This document shows positions 17,698 through 26,649 of a DNA stretch of 64,000 bases, piece after piece. The stretch's first letter is position 1, and each line of letters opens with the position of its first letter. A program made the translations under genes and the position numbers. The DNA is taken from contig OZ260072.1 in assembly GCA_965284315.1 (NCBI GenBank), positions 1,364,001 through 1,428,000 of the forward strand. Direction: 5' to 3'. This DNA is from PCRC01 sp017848435. Lineage in GTDB: Bacteria > Pseudomonadota > Gammaproteobacteria > Burkholderiales > Burkholderiaceae_C. The notes beneath the pieces are model-generated. The model had not been told where the DNA came from and did no database searches. It worked only from the letters and a program-made list of their open reading frames with translations.

Positions 17698-19950
17698 ATG
17701 CAGGCCCTGATCAGACACTGGCCGCGGATACTGGTCACCCTGATTCCGCTGCTGATTGCGGTGCTGCATGTGGTCGGCGTCCAGCGCATCGAGGCGCTAT
17801 CCCGGCTGGACGACGTGCTCTACGACGCGCGGCTGCGCGCCACCAACCCCAAGACGCTGGACCAGCGCATCGTCATCATCGACATCGACGAAAAAAGCCT
17901 CGCCGAAGTTGGCCGCTGGCCCTGGGGCCGCCACCACATGGCCCGGCTGGTGGACGAACTGGTGGTGCGGCAAAACGTGGCTGTGGTCGGTTTTGATGTG
18001 GTGTTTGCCGAGCCCGACGACAGCTCCGGCCTGAAGCGGTTGCGCCAATTGGCCGAAGGCCCGCTGCGCGAACAGCCCGGCTTTGCGGCCCAGCTGGTGG
18101 GCCTGCAAGACACGCTGGACTACGACGCGCTGTTTGCCAAATCGCTGCAAAACCGCCCGGTGGTGTTGGGGTACTACTTCTCCAACGACAGCGGGCAGCT
18201 CACCAATGGCCAGCTCCCCACGCCCACCATGACCGCCGAAACCTTTGCCGACCGCCAGGTCGGCGTGACGCGCTGGAGCGGCTTTGGCGCCAACATCGCG
18301 CCGCTGGCACAGGCCTCGCCCATGGCCGGCTTCTTCAACTCCATCACCGAGAGCGACGGCGTGATCCGTGCCGTCCCGCTGATCGCCGAGTTCAACGGCA
18401 TGTACTACGAGGCGCTGTCGCTGGCCATCTTCCGCACGTTGCGTGGCATGCCCACAGTCGAGCCCGGCTATGCCGAGGCACCGCCCTACGCAGTTGGCCA
18501 GGTGCAGCCGCTCGACAGTGTGGTGCTGCGCCAGGGCGTCAACCGCATGAAGATCCCGGTGGATGAACGCGTCGCCACGCTGGTGCCGTTCCGCGGCCCG
18601 GGCGGGCCACAGGGTGGCTCGTTCCGCTACGTGTCGGCGGCCGATGTGCTGGGTGGGCGCCTCATGCCCGGCGCGCTCAAGGGCCAGATTGCGCTGGTGG
18701 GCACCACCGCACCCGGCCTGCTGGACGTGCGCGTCACCCCGGTGGGCGAGATTTTCCCCGGCGTGGAAATCCATGCCAACGTTGTCTCCGGCCTGCTCGA
18801 CGGGCGGCTCTACCTCAAGCCCGACTACGCCGCCGGCTACGAACTGCTGGTGCTGCTGCTCGCCGGGCTGACGCTGGCGGTGGCCTTGCCATTGCTCACC
18901 GCGTCCCGCGCGGTGCTGCTCAGCGTGGTGGTCATTGGCGTTCTGGTGGGGCTCAATGTGCTGCTGTTTTTTGTGTTCCGCCAGGTGCTGCCGCTGGCGT
19001 CGGCACTGGCCATGGCGCTGACCGCGTTTGCGCTGAACATGAGCTACGGCTACTTTGTGGAAAGCCGCTCCAAACGCGAGCTGGCTAACCTGTTCGGCAC
19101 CTACGTGCCGCCCGAGCTGGTGGACGAAATGGTCAAGCACTCGGCCCGCTACAGCATGCGCGCCACCAGTAAAGAGCTGACCGTGATGTTCTGCGACATG
19201 CGCGGCTTCACCAAAATGTCGGAAACCATGGAGCCCACACAGTTGCAGGCGCTGCTCAACAGCGTTTTCAGCCGCCTGACCACGCTGATCCGCAGCAACC
19301 GCGGCACCATTGACAAATACATGGGCGACTGCGTCATGGCTTTCTGGGGTGCCCCGGTGGAAACCGCCGACCACCCCCGGCTGGCGGTCAAGACCGCGAT
19401 TGAAATGGCGCGTGAGATCGGCCAGATCAACGACGAACGCCGCGCCCGCAAGGTGCCCGAGATCAGCGTTGGCATTGGCCTCAACACCGGCAACATGTGC
19501 GTCGGCGACATGGGCTCCAACGTGCGCCGCAGCTACACCGTGATCGGCGACGCGGTCAACCTCGGTGCGCGGCTGGAAGCGCTGTCCAAAACCTACGGGG
19601 TGGACCTGGTGGTCAGCGAGCACACCCAGAAACTGGTGCCCCAGTACGTGTGGCAGGAGCTGGACAGGGTGCGCGTGCGCGGCAAGGCGCAGGCGGTGGC
19701 GGTCTACACGCCGTTGGGGGAGATCCGCAACCTGGACGAACGGCAGGAGGCCGAGCTGACCATGTGGAACCGCCTGCTGGCCGCCTACCGGGCCCAGGAC
19801 TGGGACGCCTGCGATGTGGCTTTTTCAACATTGCGCCAACTCAGCCCCCAAAAACAGCTGTACCGGCTCTACACTGCGCGGGTAGAGGCACTGCGGCAGC
19901 AGCCGTTCGACCCCGCGTGGGACGCGACGAGCGAGTTTGAAACCCAGTAG
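17698..19950 (+). CDS. CHASE2-domain class III adenylate cyclase
   Basis: 750 residues from the ATG at 17698. An N-terminal helix (8-25) is followed by an extracytoplasmic CHASE2 sensor (about 30-370), two or three helices (about 378-440) and a class III cyclase domain (about 490-680). Both metal-binding aspartates are visible, in VMFCDMRGFT and DKYMGDCVMAFWGAP. The segment NTGNMCVGDMGSNVRRSYTVIGDAVNLGARLE is typical of active enzymes. It should turn an envelope signal into cAMP. A cyclic-nucleotide phosphodiesterase gene follows 50 bp downstream. Confidence 0.92.
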   Translation: MQALIRHWPRILVTLIPLLIAVLHVVGVQRIEALSRLDDVLYDARLRATNPKTLDQRIVIIDIDEKSLAEVGRWPWGRHHMARLVDELVVRQNVAVVGFDVVFAEPDDSSGLKRLRQLAEGPLREQPGFAAQLVGLQDTLDYDALFAKSLQNRPVVLGYYFSNDSGQLTNGQLPTPTMTAETFADRQVGVTRWSGFGANIAPLAQASPMAGFFNSITESDGVIRAVPLIAEFNGMYYEALSLAIFRTLRGMPTVEPGYAEAPPYAVGQVQPLDSVVLRQGVNRMKIPVDERVATLVPFRGPGGPQGGSFRYVSAADVLGGRLMPGALKGQIALVGTTAPGLLDVRVTPVGEIFPGVEIHANVVSGLLDGRLYLKPDYAAGYELLVLLLAGLTLAVALPLLTASRAVLLSVVVIGVLVGLNVLLFFVFRQVLPLASALAMALTAFALNMSYGYFVESRSKRELANLFGTYVPPELVDEMVKHSARYSMRATSKELTVMFCDMRGFTKMSETMEPTQLQALLNSVFSRLTTLIRSNRGTIDKYMGDCVMAFWGAPVETADHPRLAVKTAIEMAREIGQINDERRARKVPEISVGIGLNTGNMCVGDMGSNVRRSYTVIGDAVNLGARLEALSKTYGVDLVVSEHTQKLVPQYVWQELDRVRVRGKAQAVAVYTPLGEIRNLDERQEAELTMWNRLLAAYRAQDWDACDVAFSTLRQLSPQKQLYRLYTARVEALRQQPFDPAWDATSEFETQ

Positions 19951-20000
19951 CGCCATCCCGCGTATGCACTACCTTACTTGTCACAGGGCCAGTTGATCCC

Positions 20001-20813
20001 ATGAAGCTTCGAGTGCTCGGCTGCTCCGGCGCGATTGCCAAAGACTGCCGCACCACCGCGTTTCTGCTCGACCACGACGTGCTGGTGGACGCCGGCACCG
20101 GCGTGGGTGACCTCACCCTGGAAGAAATGCGCCAGGTGGACCACGTGCTGCTAACCCATTCGCACCTCGACCATGTGGCCGCACTGCCGCTGATGGTGGA
20201 CGCGGTGGCCGCCCAGCGCAGCGAACCGCTGCACATCCACGCGCTGCCTGGCACCATTGCTGCCCTGCAGGCCCACATCTTCAACGACGCCATCTGGCCC
20301 GACTTTTCCCGCATTCCCACACCCGAGGCGCCTTTCATCCGCTTCCATCCGGTTGCGGTGGGCGATGTGCTGCAGTTCAGCGGCAAGGTGGTGGAGGTGC
20401 TGCCGGCGGTGCACACCGTGCCCGCCGTGGCCTATGCGGCGCGCCGCGCGGACGCCGATCCGGCGCGCTCCGGCAAGTACTGGGTGTTTTCGGGTGACAC
20501 CGAGCGCAACCCGGCCTTCTGGGTTCGCGTCAACCAGCTCGATGTGGCCATGCTGGTGATCGAAACCGCCTTCAGCAACCGTGAGCGCGAGCTGGCCGAG
20601 CGCAGCCTGCACTTGTCGCCCGAGGTGCTGGCCCGCGAGCTGGACTGCATCGCACCGGGGCACGACTACCCCGTCTACATCACCCACACCAAGCCCGCCG
20701 AAACTGACCTCATCATGGCCGAGATCGAGCGCTTCAATGCCACGCCCGTTGGCAACCCCCCCGTGGTGCACGACATCCGGTGGCTGCGGGCCGGCCAGGA
20801 GTTTGCACTGTGA
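20001..20813 (+). CDS. class II 3',5'-cyclic-nucleotide phosphodiesterase
   Basis: A 270-residue metallo-beta-lactamase-fold enzyme. The dinuclear metal site is visible as THSHLDHVA (52-60), with further ligands in VFSGDTERNPAF and GHDYPVYITHTKP. The start MKLRVLGCSGAIAKDCRTTAFLL matches class II PDEs, which hydrolyse cAMP. Being next to an adenylate cyclase, it most likely ends the signal made by that enzyme. Its TGA overlaps the GTG start of the following ATPase gene. Confidence 0.85.
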   Translation: MKLRVLGCSGAIAKDCRTTAFLLDHDVLVDAGTGVGDLTLEEMRQVDHVLLTHSHLDHVAALPLMVDAVAAQRSEPLHIHALPGTIAALQAHIFNDAIWPDFSRIPTPEAPFIRFHPVAVGDVLQFSGKVVEVLPAVHTVPAVAYAARRADADPARSGKYWVFSGDTERNPAFWVRVNQLDVAMLVIETAFSNRERELAERSLHLSPEVLARELDCIAPGHDYPVYITHTKPAETDLIMAEIERFNATPVGNPPVVHDIRWLRAGQEFAL

Positions 20814-23235
20814 GCAGCGTCCCCAAGCCATCCACGGCCACAGCCCCTGCGCGGCTGTCTGACGCCGCCTTCTCTGCCGCCCAGAAAAAGCCCAGCGCCC
20901 AGCGCGACGCCACCTTTGCCGCGCTGTTTTACCGCGAGCTGCAGCACGTCACCGCCCGCATCCACGAGACCGACAACCTCGACCAGTTGATGGTTGACGT
21001 GAGCCAGGACATCTGCCGCGTGCTCAATGCCGACCGCATCACCCTGTACGCGCTCAGCGACGACCAGACGGCCATCGTCTCCAAGGTCAAGAGCGGGCTC
21101 AACGCCAGCAAGGAACTGCGCCTGCCCGTCAGTTCCCAGAGCATTGCCGGCTTTGTGGCCATGGCCCGCCAGGCGGTGAACATCGCCGACGTGTACGACG
21201 AACGTCGCCTCAAGGCCATCCACCCCAACCTGAGCTTTTTGCAGGAAGTCGACCGCCGCACCGGTTACCGCACCCAGCAAATGATGGTCTACCCCGTCAT
21301 GAGCGGCACCACGCTGCAGGGGGTGTTGCAGGTCATCAACAACAAAAATGGCGAGCCCTTTGGCCCCCTGGAGATGGAGGGCGCGTCCGAGCTGTGCAAG
21401 ACACTGGCCACCGCCATCCGGCAACGTGCCGAGCGTGCAACCGAAGGCGTGCGCCGCAAGGTCGGCAAGTACGACGGCCTGATCACCGACGGCTTGCTGC
21501 TGCCTGCCGAGCTGGACCGCTGCGTGGTTGCTGCCCGAGAGCAGGGCGTGTCGGTGGAGCAGGCCTTGTTGACCCAGTTCTCCATCAAGCCGGCGCACAT
21601 TGGCGCGGCGCTGTCACGTTTTTTTGGGGTGCCCTACGAGCCCTACACCCCCGGTCGGGTCTACATCCGCGAGATCCACAGCGCCCTGAAGCGCGAGTTT
21701 GTCGAGCGTCAGGGCTGGATGCCGCTGGAAGAAGGCCTCAATGGCCTGTTGGTGATGTGTGTGGACCCCGAGGCGGTACGCAACTCGCGCATGCTGACAC
21801 AGGTGTACCCGCGCATCGACCGCTTTGACTGGTGCGTCACCACCCAGGCCGAGTTTGAACAGACGCTGGACCAGATATTCGCCCCGGGCGGGCCGGAAAG
21901 CTCCATCGACAAGCTGCTGTCCGACATGGTGCCGCTGGACGAAGACAGCCAGTTCGACGACAACGTTGTCTCCGCCGCTGCCGACAACGAGCTGGTGAAG
22001 TTCGTCAACAAGGTGATTGTGGACGCGCACCGCGCAGGGGCTTCTGACATCCACGTCGAGCCACTGCCCGGCAAGGCCAAGACCGGCATCCGCTTCCGCA
22101 TCGACGGCACGCTGGTGCCCTACATCGAGGTGCCTGCCCAGTACCGCCAGGCCATGGCCACCCGGCTCAAGATCATGTGCGACCTCGACATTTCCGAGCG
22201 CCGCAAACCGCAAGACGGCAAGATCAAGTTCAAAAAATACGGCCCGCTGGACATAGAACTGCGTGTGGCCACCATCCCTTCCACCGGCGGGGTGGAAGAC
22301 GTGGTCATGCGCATCCTGAACGCCGGCGAGCCCATTCCGCTCGACAAATTGGGCCTTACCCCGCACAACAAGGCGCGCCTGCTGGAGACCGTGCACAAGC
22401 CCTATGGCCTGTTCTATGTGTGCGGCCCCACCGGTTCCGGCAAGACCACCACGGTGCACTCTGTCCTGCACCACCTGAACCGGCCAGACACCAAGATCTG
22501 GACGGTGGAAGACCCGGTTGAAATCACCCAGCGCGGGCTGCGCCAGGTGCAGGTCAACCGCAAGGCCGGCATCGACTTCGCACTGGTGATGCGCGCCTTT
22601 TTGCGGGCTGACCCCGACATCATCCTCGTGGGCGAATCGCGCGACAAGGAAACCGTGGCCATGGGCGTGGAAGCTTCCCTCACCGGCCACCTGGTGTTCT
22701 CCACCCTGCACACCAACTCCGCGCCTGAGAGCATCGTGCGCCTGCTGGACATGGGCATGGACCCGTTCAACTTTGCCGACGCGCTGCTCGGCATCCTCGC
22801 GCAGCGGCTGGCCAAAAAACTGTGCGACTGCAAACAAGCCTACGAGCCCGACGCCGACGAAATGCGCCTGTTTGTGGCCGAATACGCCGAAGAACTCCGT
22901 CCCACCGCCGCCTGGCAGGCGACGCCCAGGGCGAGGCCGACAAGCTCGCCAGTGGCTGGCGCAAAAGCCATGGCGAAGGCGGCAAGCTCCGCTTTTACCG
23001 CGCCGTGGGCTGTGAGAAATGTGGCAATACCGGCTACAAAGGCCGCATAGGCCTGCACGAACTGCTGGTGGCTGACGACACCATCAAGCGCCTGGTGCAA
23101 GAACGCGCCCGCGTCACCACCATTTTTGCCGCCGCCGTGGAACGCGGCATGCGCACCCTGAAGATGGATGGCATGGAGAAAACCATGCTCGGCCTGACGG
23201 ATCTGAAGCAGGTGCGGGCGGTCTGTATCAAATAA
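20810..23235 (+). pseudogene. GAF-containing GspE/PilB-type ATPase gene with a frameshift
   Basis: It starts at a GTG overlapping the preceding TGA. A GAF domain (about 45-210), an N-terminal GspE-like region (220-370) and the AAA+ secretion ATPase follow, with Walker A CGPTGSGKTTT, Asp and His boxes, and FLRADPDIILVGE. The frame is lost at about codon 703, near 22919-22922 (GCGACGCC where GCGGACGCC is expected). A further frame then carries on with the conserved end GCEKCGNTGYKGRIGLHELLVADDT to LKQVRAVCIK. One missing base would restore about 808 residues. The break splits the Cys-pair zinc site. It may be a genuine mutation or a sequencing error. Two pilin genes follow. Confidence 0.85.
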
Positions 23236-23387
23236 GCAACAGCCTGGCAGATACCGCCGAACTTACAGCCGCCTGAACGGGTGTGGGCCTGAACCCTCGG
23301 TTAGCGCTGGTTTAGGCCTGCACATCGCTGCATGGCGTGCTGCGCGTTGCGGCACGATCATGACCCTACAGTCTATGGGTTATTTTC

Positions 23388-23870
23388 ATGCGCTCTGCCA
23401 GCCAAAAAGGCTTCACACTGATCGAGTTGATGATCGTCGTGGCGATCATCGGTATTCTTGCTGCCGTGGCCTTGCCCGCCTACCAGGGCTACACCCAGCG
23501 TGCCCGCATGGCGGAGGTGGTGCTGGCCATGTCGGTTTGCCGCAACCACGTTTCAGAAGGTTATGAGGCGACCAGCGGCAGCCTGCCCGGCGCCAACAAT
23601 TGGGGCTGCGAAATCAGCGCTGGCTCTGGCACAAGCTTCGTGCAGCGGATTGAGACCGACGCCAACGGCGTGGTTGCCGCGACCGTCACTGGTTTTGGCA
23701 CGCCAGCGCTTGACGGCAAGGTACTCACCATGGTGCCTTATGCCGACGCGGGCATGACTCAGCCAATGGGACCTGGCGATTTGGGCAAACACGTGGCCGC
23801 GTGGCGATGCAAGCCCGCGGACCAAAACGGGGTGCCCATGAATTCGGTGCCCGCAACGTGCCGTGGGTAA
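23388..23870 (+). CDS. type IV pilin, first of two
   Basis: A 160-residue prepilin with a short leader ending in Gly8, the PilD site GFTLIELMIVVAIIGILAAVALPAYQ, and Glu5 of the mature protein. The globular part has four cysteines (VCRNH, GCEIS, RCKPAD, TCRG), the last pair probably closing a D-loop. No strong ribosome site or sigma-54 box is seen upstream. The second pilin shares the N-terminal helix but differs in the globular domain. Confidence 0.93.
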   Translation: MRSASQKGFTLIELMIVVAIIGILAAVALPAYQGYTQRARMAEVVLAMSVCRNHVSEGYEATSGSLPGANNWGCEISAGSGTSFVQRIETDANGVVAATVTGFGTPALDGKVLTMVPYADAGMTQPMGPGDLGKHVAAWRCKPADQNGVPMNSVPATCRG

Positions 23871-24010
23871 CAGGCGCCATGGGCCGCCTCAGTGACAGAA
23901 TTTGTCGCGCACGCGATAAGTGGCAAAAAATGTCTACTCCAGGAGGGCGCTTATTGGTTCATAAGGTGGATCTGGCCAGAAAAGCTGCGCGGTAGAGGGG
24001 GCTTTGCAGA

Positions 24011-24026
24011 TGGCACGCCTTTTGCA
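24011..24026 (+). promoter_or_regulatory. sigma-54 promoter of the second pilin gene
   Basis: TGGCACGCCTTTTGCA matches the -24/-12 consensus TGGCACG-N4-TTGCA at every fixed position. It is 38 bp before the pilin ATG, as in RpoN/PilR-controlled pilA genes. Confidence 0.88.
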
Positions 24027-24063
24027 CTGAAGCTTGGCCTTCCCAATTTTTATGGAGTTACAC

Positions 24064-24546
24064 ATGAAGCGTACCGTACAGCAAGGTTTTACCTTGATCG
24101 AATTGATGATCGTTGTGGCGATCATCGGTATCCTCGCCGCCGTGGCCCTGCCTGCGTACCAGGACTACACCAAGCGCGCGAAAGTGTCGGAAGTGGTGTT
24201 GGCTGCTTCGGCTTGCCGCACGACGATTACGGAAGTGATTCAAACTTTGTCTTCCTCCGCGTTGCCGGCCGCCGGAGCTTGGGGTTGTGAGAGCTCTGCA
24301 GCAACGTCTAAATATGTTAAGTCCGTTGTGACCTCTCCTGCTGGTGCTGTGACTGTGACAGCTCAAAACGTGGGTGATGCTTTGATTGACGACAAGTCAA
24401 TTACTCTGACGCCTTATGAAACTGACGCGGCGGTTATCAGTACAACGTCTATCGGTAAATCGGTATACAAATGGATTTGCGGACCTACTGATGCTACGAA
24501 TGGCATCGCACCAAAATTCTTGCCAGGCTCTTGCCGCGGCGCCTGA
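24064..24546 (+). CDS. pilA: type IV pilin, major-type (PilA-like)
   Basis: A 160-residue prepilin starting MKRTVQQGFTLIELMIVVAIIGILAAVALPAYQDYTKRAK, with a GGAG ribosome site 9 nt upstream. Prepilin peptidase should cut after Gly8 and methylate Phe. Four cysteines (ACRTT, GCESS, ICGPT, SCRGA) allow two disulfides including the C-terminal loop. It has its own sigma-54 promoter and terminator and lower GC than its neighbours. This suggests that it is the highly expressed major pilin and that its globular part has changed by exchange. Confidence 0.93.
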   Translation: MKRTVQQGFTLIELMIVVAIIGILAAVALPAYQDYTKRAKVSEVVLAASACRTTITEVIQTLSSSALPAAGAWGCESSAATSKYVKSVVTSPAGAVTVTAQNVGDALIDDKSITLTPYETDAAVISTTSIGKSVYKWICGPTDATNGIAPKFLPGSCRGA

Positions 24547-24562
24547 TCACATCAGGTTTTCT

Positions 24563-24588
24563 AAAAACGCCCTTCGGGGCGTTTTTTA
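24563..24588 (+). terminator. Rho-independent terminator after pilA
   Basis: AAAAACGCCC, a TTCG tetraloop and GGGCGTTTTTT form a classical strong terminator 17 bp after the pilin stop. Confidence 0.95.
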
Positions 24589-24653
24589 TTGCAGCCTCTG
24601 ATCTTTTCATCCAGATCTCATGTGTTGACAAATAACGAGCCAAGTTAGTCTCT

Positions 24654-25820
24654 GTGGAACTCACCATACTCATGCCTTGCCTCAACGAGGTGGCCACTTT
24701 GCCGGTATGCATAGGTAAGGCCAAAGCCTTCTTATCTCGAGCGGGTGTGGAGGGCGAAATCTTGGTGTCAGACAACGGCTCCAACGATGGCTCGCAATCC
24801 ATTGCCGAAGCGCATGGCGCGCGCGTGGTGCACGCACCCCAACGCGGTTACGGCGCGGCTCTGATGAACGGCATTGCCCACGCCAAAGGGCGTTATATCG
24901 TCATGGGCGACGCCGACGATAGCTACGACTTTTCGCAGCTAGACAACTATCTGAGTCGTTTACGTGGTGGTGCGCAGTTGGTGATGGGTAACCGATTTCA
25001 GGGGGGTATTGCCCCCGGTGCCATGCCTTTCTTACACCGCTACCTAGGTAACCCGGTGCTGAGTTTCATTGGGCGGTTGTTCTTTCGGGTGCCTATCAGG
25101 GACTTTCATTGTGGGCTGCGCGGGTTTTCTCGCGAGGCTATCGTGAAGCTTGGCTTGGTTACCCCCGGTATGGAATTCGCCAGTGAAATGGTGGCCAAGG
25201 CTGCCTTGGCCGGGCTGCGCATTGACGAGGTGCCCACTACGCTACGGCCTGATGGTCGGGGGCGCCCACCCCATTTGCGCACTTGGCGCGATGGTTGGCG
25301 GCACCTGCGCTTTTTGTTGTTGTTTTGCCCACGCTGGTTATTTTTGTACCCTGGCATTCTGCTGGCGCTGACAGGCGCCACGGGCATGACATTGCTGAAC
25401 ATCGGGCCGGTATACCTGAACGGTGTGGGTCTGGGTGTGCATTCCCTGCTTTATATGGCCGCCGCTACGGTCTTGGGAGCGCAGTTGGTGCAGTTTGCGT
25501 TTTTGACGAAATGGCTGGGTGTGCTCTCGGGCATTGTCCCGGTGCCGTTGTGGCTCACGCGTACCCAAAGCTACCTGAGTGTTGAGTCGGGCTTGCTGGC
25601 TGGCGCCGGTGCTTTCCTGATTGGCCTGTTGTGGTCGCTGCGGCTTGTGTTGGACTGGGGCATGGCAGGTTTTGGTCTGTTGGACCCACTAGAGGCCATG
25701 CGATCTGCCATACCGGCTGTGACCCTGATGATTTTGGGCGTGCAGGCTGCTGCCGGGGTGATGTTTGCCGGAGCGCTGCATTTTTGCTGGCGGTCAACCA
25801 CAAGCACTCGCCATGGTTGA
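24654..25820 (+). CDS. family 2 glycosyltransferase with C-terminal membrane domain
   Basis: 388 residues from a GTG at 24654. The N-terminal GT-A domain (1-220) resembles dolichyl/undecaprenyl-phosphate sugar transferases: LTILMPCLNEVATLP, VSDNGSNDGS, the DXD region MGDADDSYDF near residue 85, and FHCGLRGFSREA. About six helices follow (235-380). It probably loads a hexose onto a polyprenyl phosphate carrier. It begins the glycan block after the pilA terminator. Its last 8 nt overlap the next gene. Confidence 0.88.
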   Translation: MELTILMPCLNEVATLPVCIGKAKAFLSRAGVEGEILVSDNGSNDGSQSIAEAHGARVVHAPQRGYGAALMNGIAHAKGRYIVMGDADDSYDFSQLDNYLSRLRGGAQLVMGNRFQGGIAPGAMPFLHRYLGNPVLSFIGRLFFRVPIRDFHCGLRGFSREAIVKLGLVTPGMEFASEMVAKAALAGLRIDEVPTTLRPDGRGRPPHLRTWRDGWRHLRFLLLFCPRWLFLYPGILLALTGATGMTLLNIGPVYLNGVGLGVHSLLYMAAATVLGAQLVQFAFLTKWLGVLSGIVPVPLWLTRTQSYLSVESGLLAGAGAFLIGLLWSLRLVLDWGMAGFGLLDPLEAMRSAIPAVTLMILGVQAAAGVMFAGALHFCWRSTTSTRHG

Positions 25821-26649
25821 GCCTGAAAACGACAGCAAACAAGTACCAGCAAGTAGGTCTATGCACTGGGAGTTCTGGCTGGTGCTGGTGCTGGGCTGGT
25901 TGGCATTTGTGGCTGTACCGCTCAGCCTGGGACAAGTCAGTCTGGGCTGGGACGCGTTAAACCACCACATCTACCTGGGCTGGAACGCGGAGCATTCACG
26001 ACTCACACAAGATTTTTGGGCCGCATCGTCACAAAGCTATCAGTACCCCTATACCTATTGGCCAGTCTACAAAATGGCCGTACTGGGCTGGAGTGGGTTG
26101 TGGGCCGGCGTGGTCCTGTCCACCATCAACGCGTTGGTTGTGCCACCAGTCTGGATGGTGGCACGGGTGTGTATTCCTGGGCAGACCGCGTTTGATGTGC
26201 TGATGCGCTTGGCCGCAGTGACTTTAGCGTGTCTGAGTGGCGTTGTATTGGCACTGCTTGATGCGACCCAGAACGATTTACCAGCCGCCATTCCGCTTGT
26301 GTGGGCGTTCGCATTGGCACTTTGGCCGTTGCGTCCGGGTGCATCTAGAGTGTCTGTGTGGAGTGCTGTTGTGCTTGCGGGCCTGTTTGCTGGCGTGTCG
26401 GTTGCTATCAAATTGAGCAGCGGTCCGCTGGCTATTCTCATGCCCTTGCTTTGGCTGAATCAGCCCGCGCCTTGGACGATACGCCTGCGTCGAACTTTGC
26501 TCGGCTGCGGCATGACCATTGTGGGCTACACCATGGCGTATGCGCCTTGGGGTTGGCAACTCTGGCATCACTTTGGCAACCCTATCTACCCGTTATTTGA
26601 CTCCGTGTTTGCACCGCTTCGTGATGCCTTCTGGCGGAGGCCGCTGTGA
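25813..26649 (+). CDS. multispanning glycosyltransferase-like protein, N-terminal part
   Basis: 278 residues from the ATG at 25813, overlapping the preceding gene. At least six predicted helices and a large first periplasmic loop (LGWDALNHHIYLGWNA, then QYPYTYWPVYK) resemble polyprenyl-phosphate-sugar-dependent GT-C enzymes. The frame ends abruptly after GNPIYPLFDSVFAPLRDAFWRRPL. The next frame (26646 on) starts with RFIPDTWRDALLRPI, the sequence that usually continues such proteins. The two are probably one gene of about 675 codons broken by a one-base loss. Confidence 0.7.
   Translation: MVEPENDSKQVPASRSMHWEFWLVLVLGWLAFVAVPLSLGQVSLGWDALNHHIYLGWNAEHSRLTQDFWAASSQSYQYPYTYWPVYKMAVLGWSGLWAGVVLSTINALVVPPVWMVARVCIPGQTAFDVLMRLAAVTLACLSGVVLALLDATQNDLPAAIPLVWAFALALWPLRPGASRVSVWSAVVLAGLFAGVSVAIKLSSGPLAILMPLLWLNQPAPWTIRLRRTLLGCGMTIVGYTMAYAPWGWQLWHHFGNPIYPLFDSVFAPLRDAFWRRPL

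Noticed and set aside
17797..19623. 608-codon minus-strand frame opposite the adenylate cyclase
   Set aside because: Shadow of the cyclase gene. No recognisable domain and His/Gln-rich.
23290..23345. Sigma-54-like sequence upstream of the first pilin gene
   Set aside because: The best candidates have wrong spacing between the GG and GC elements (11 or 15 instead of 12 bp).
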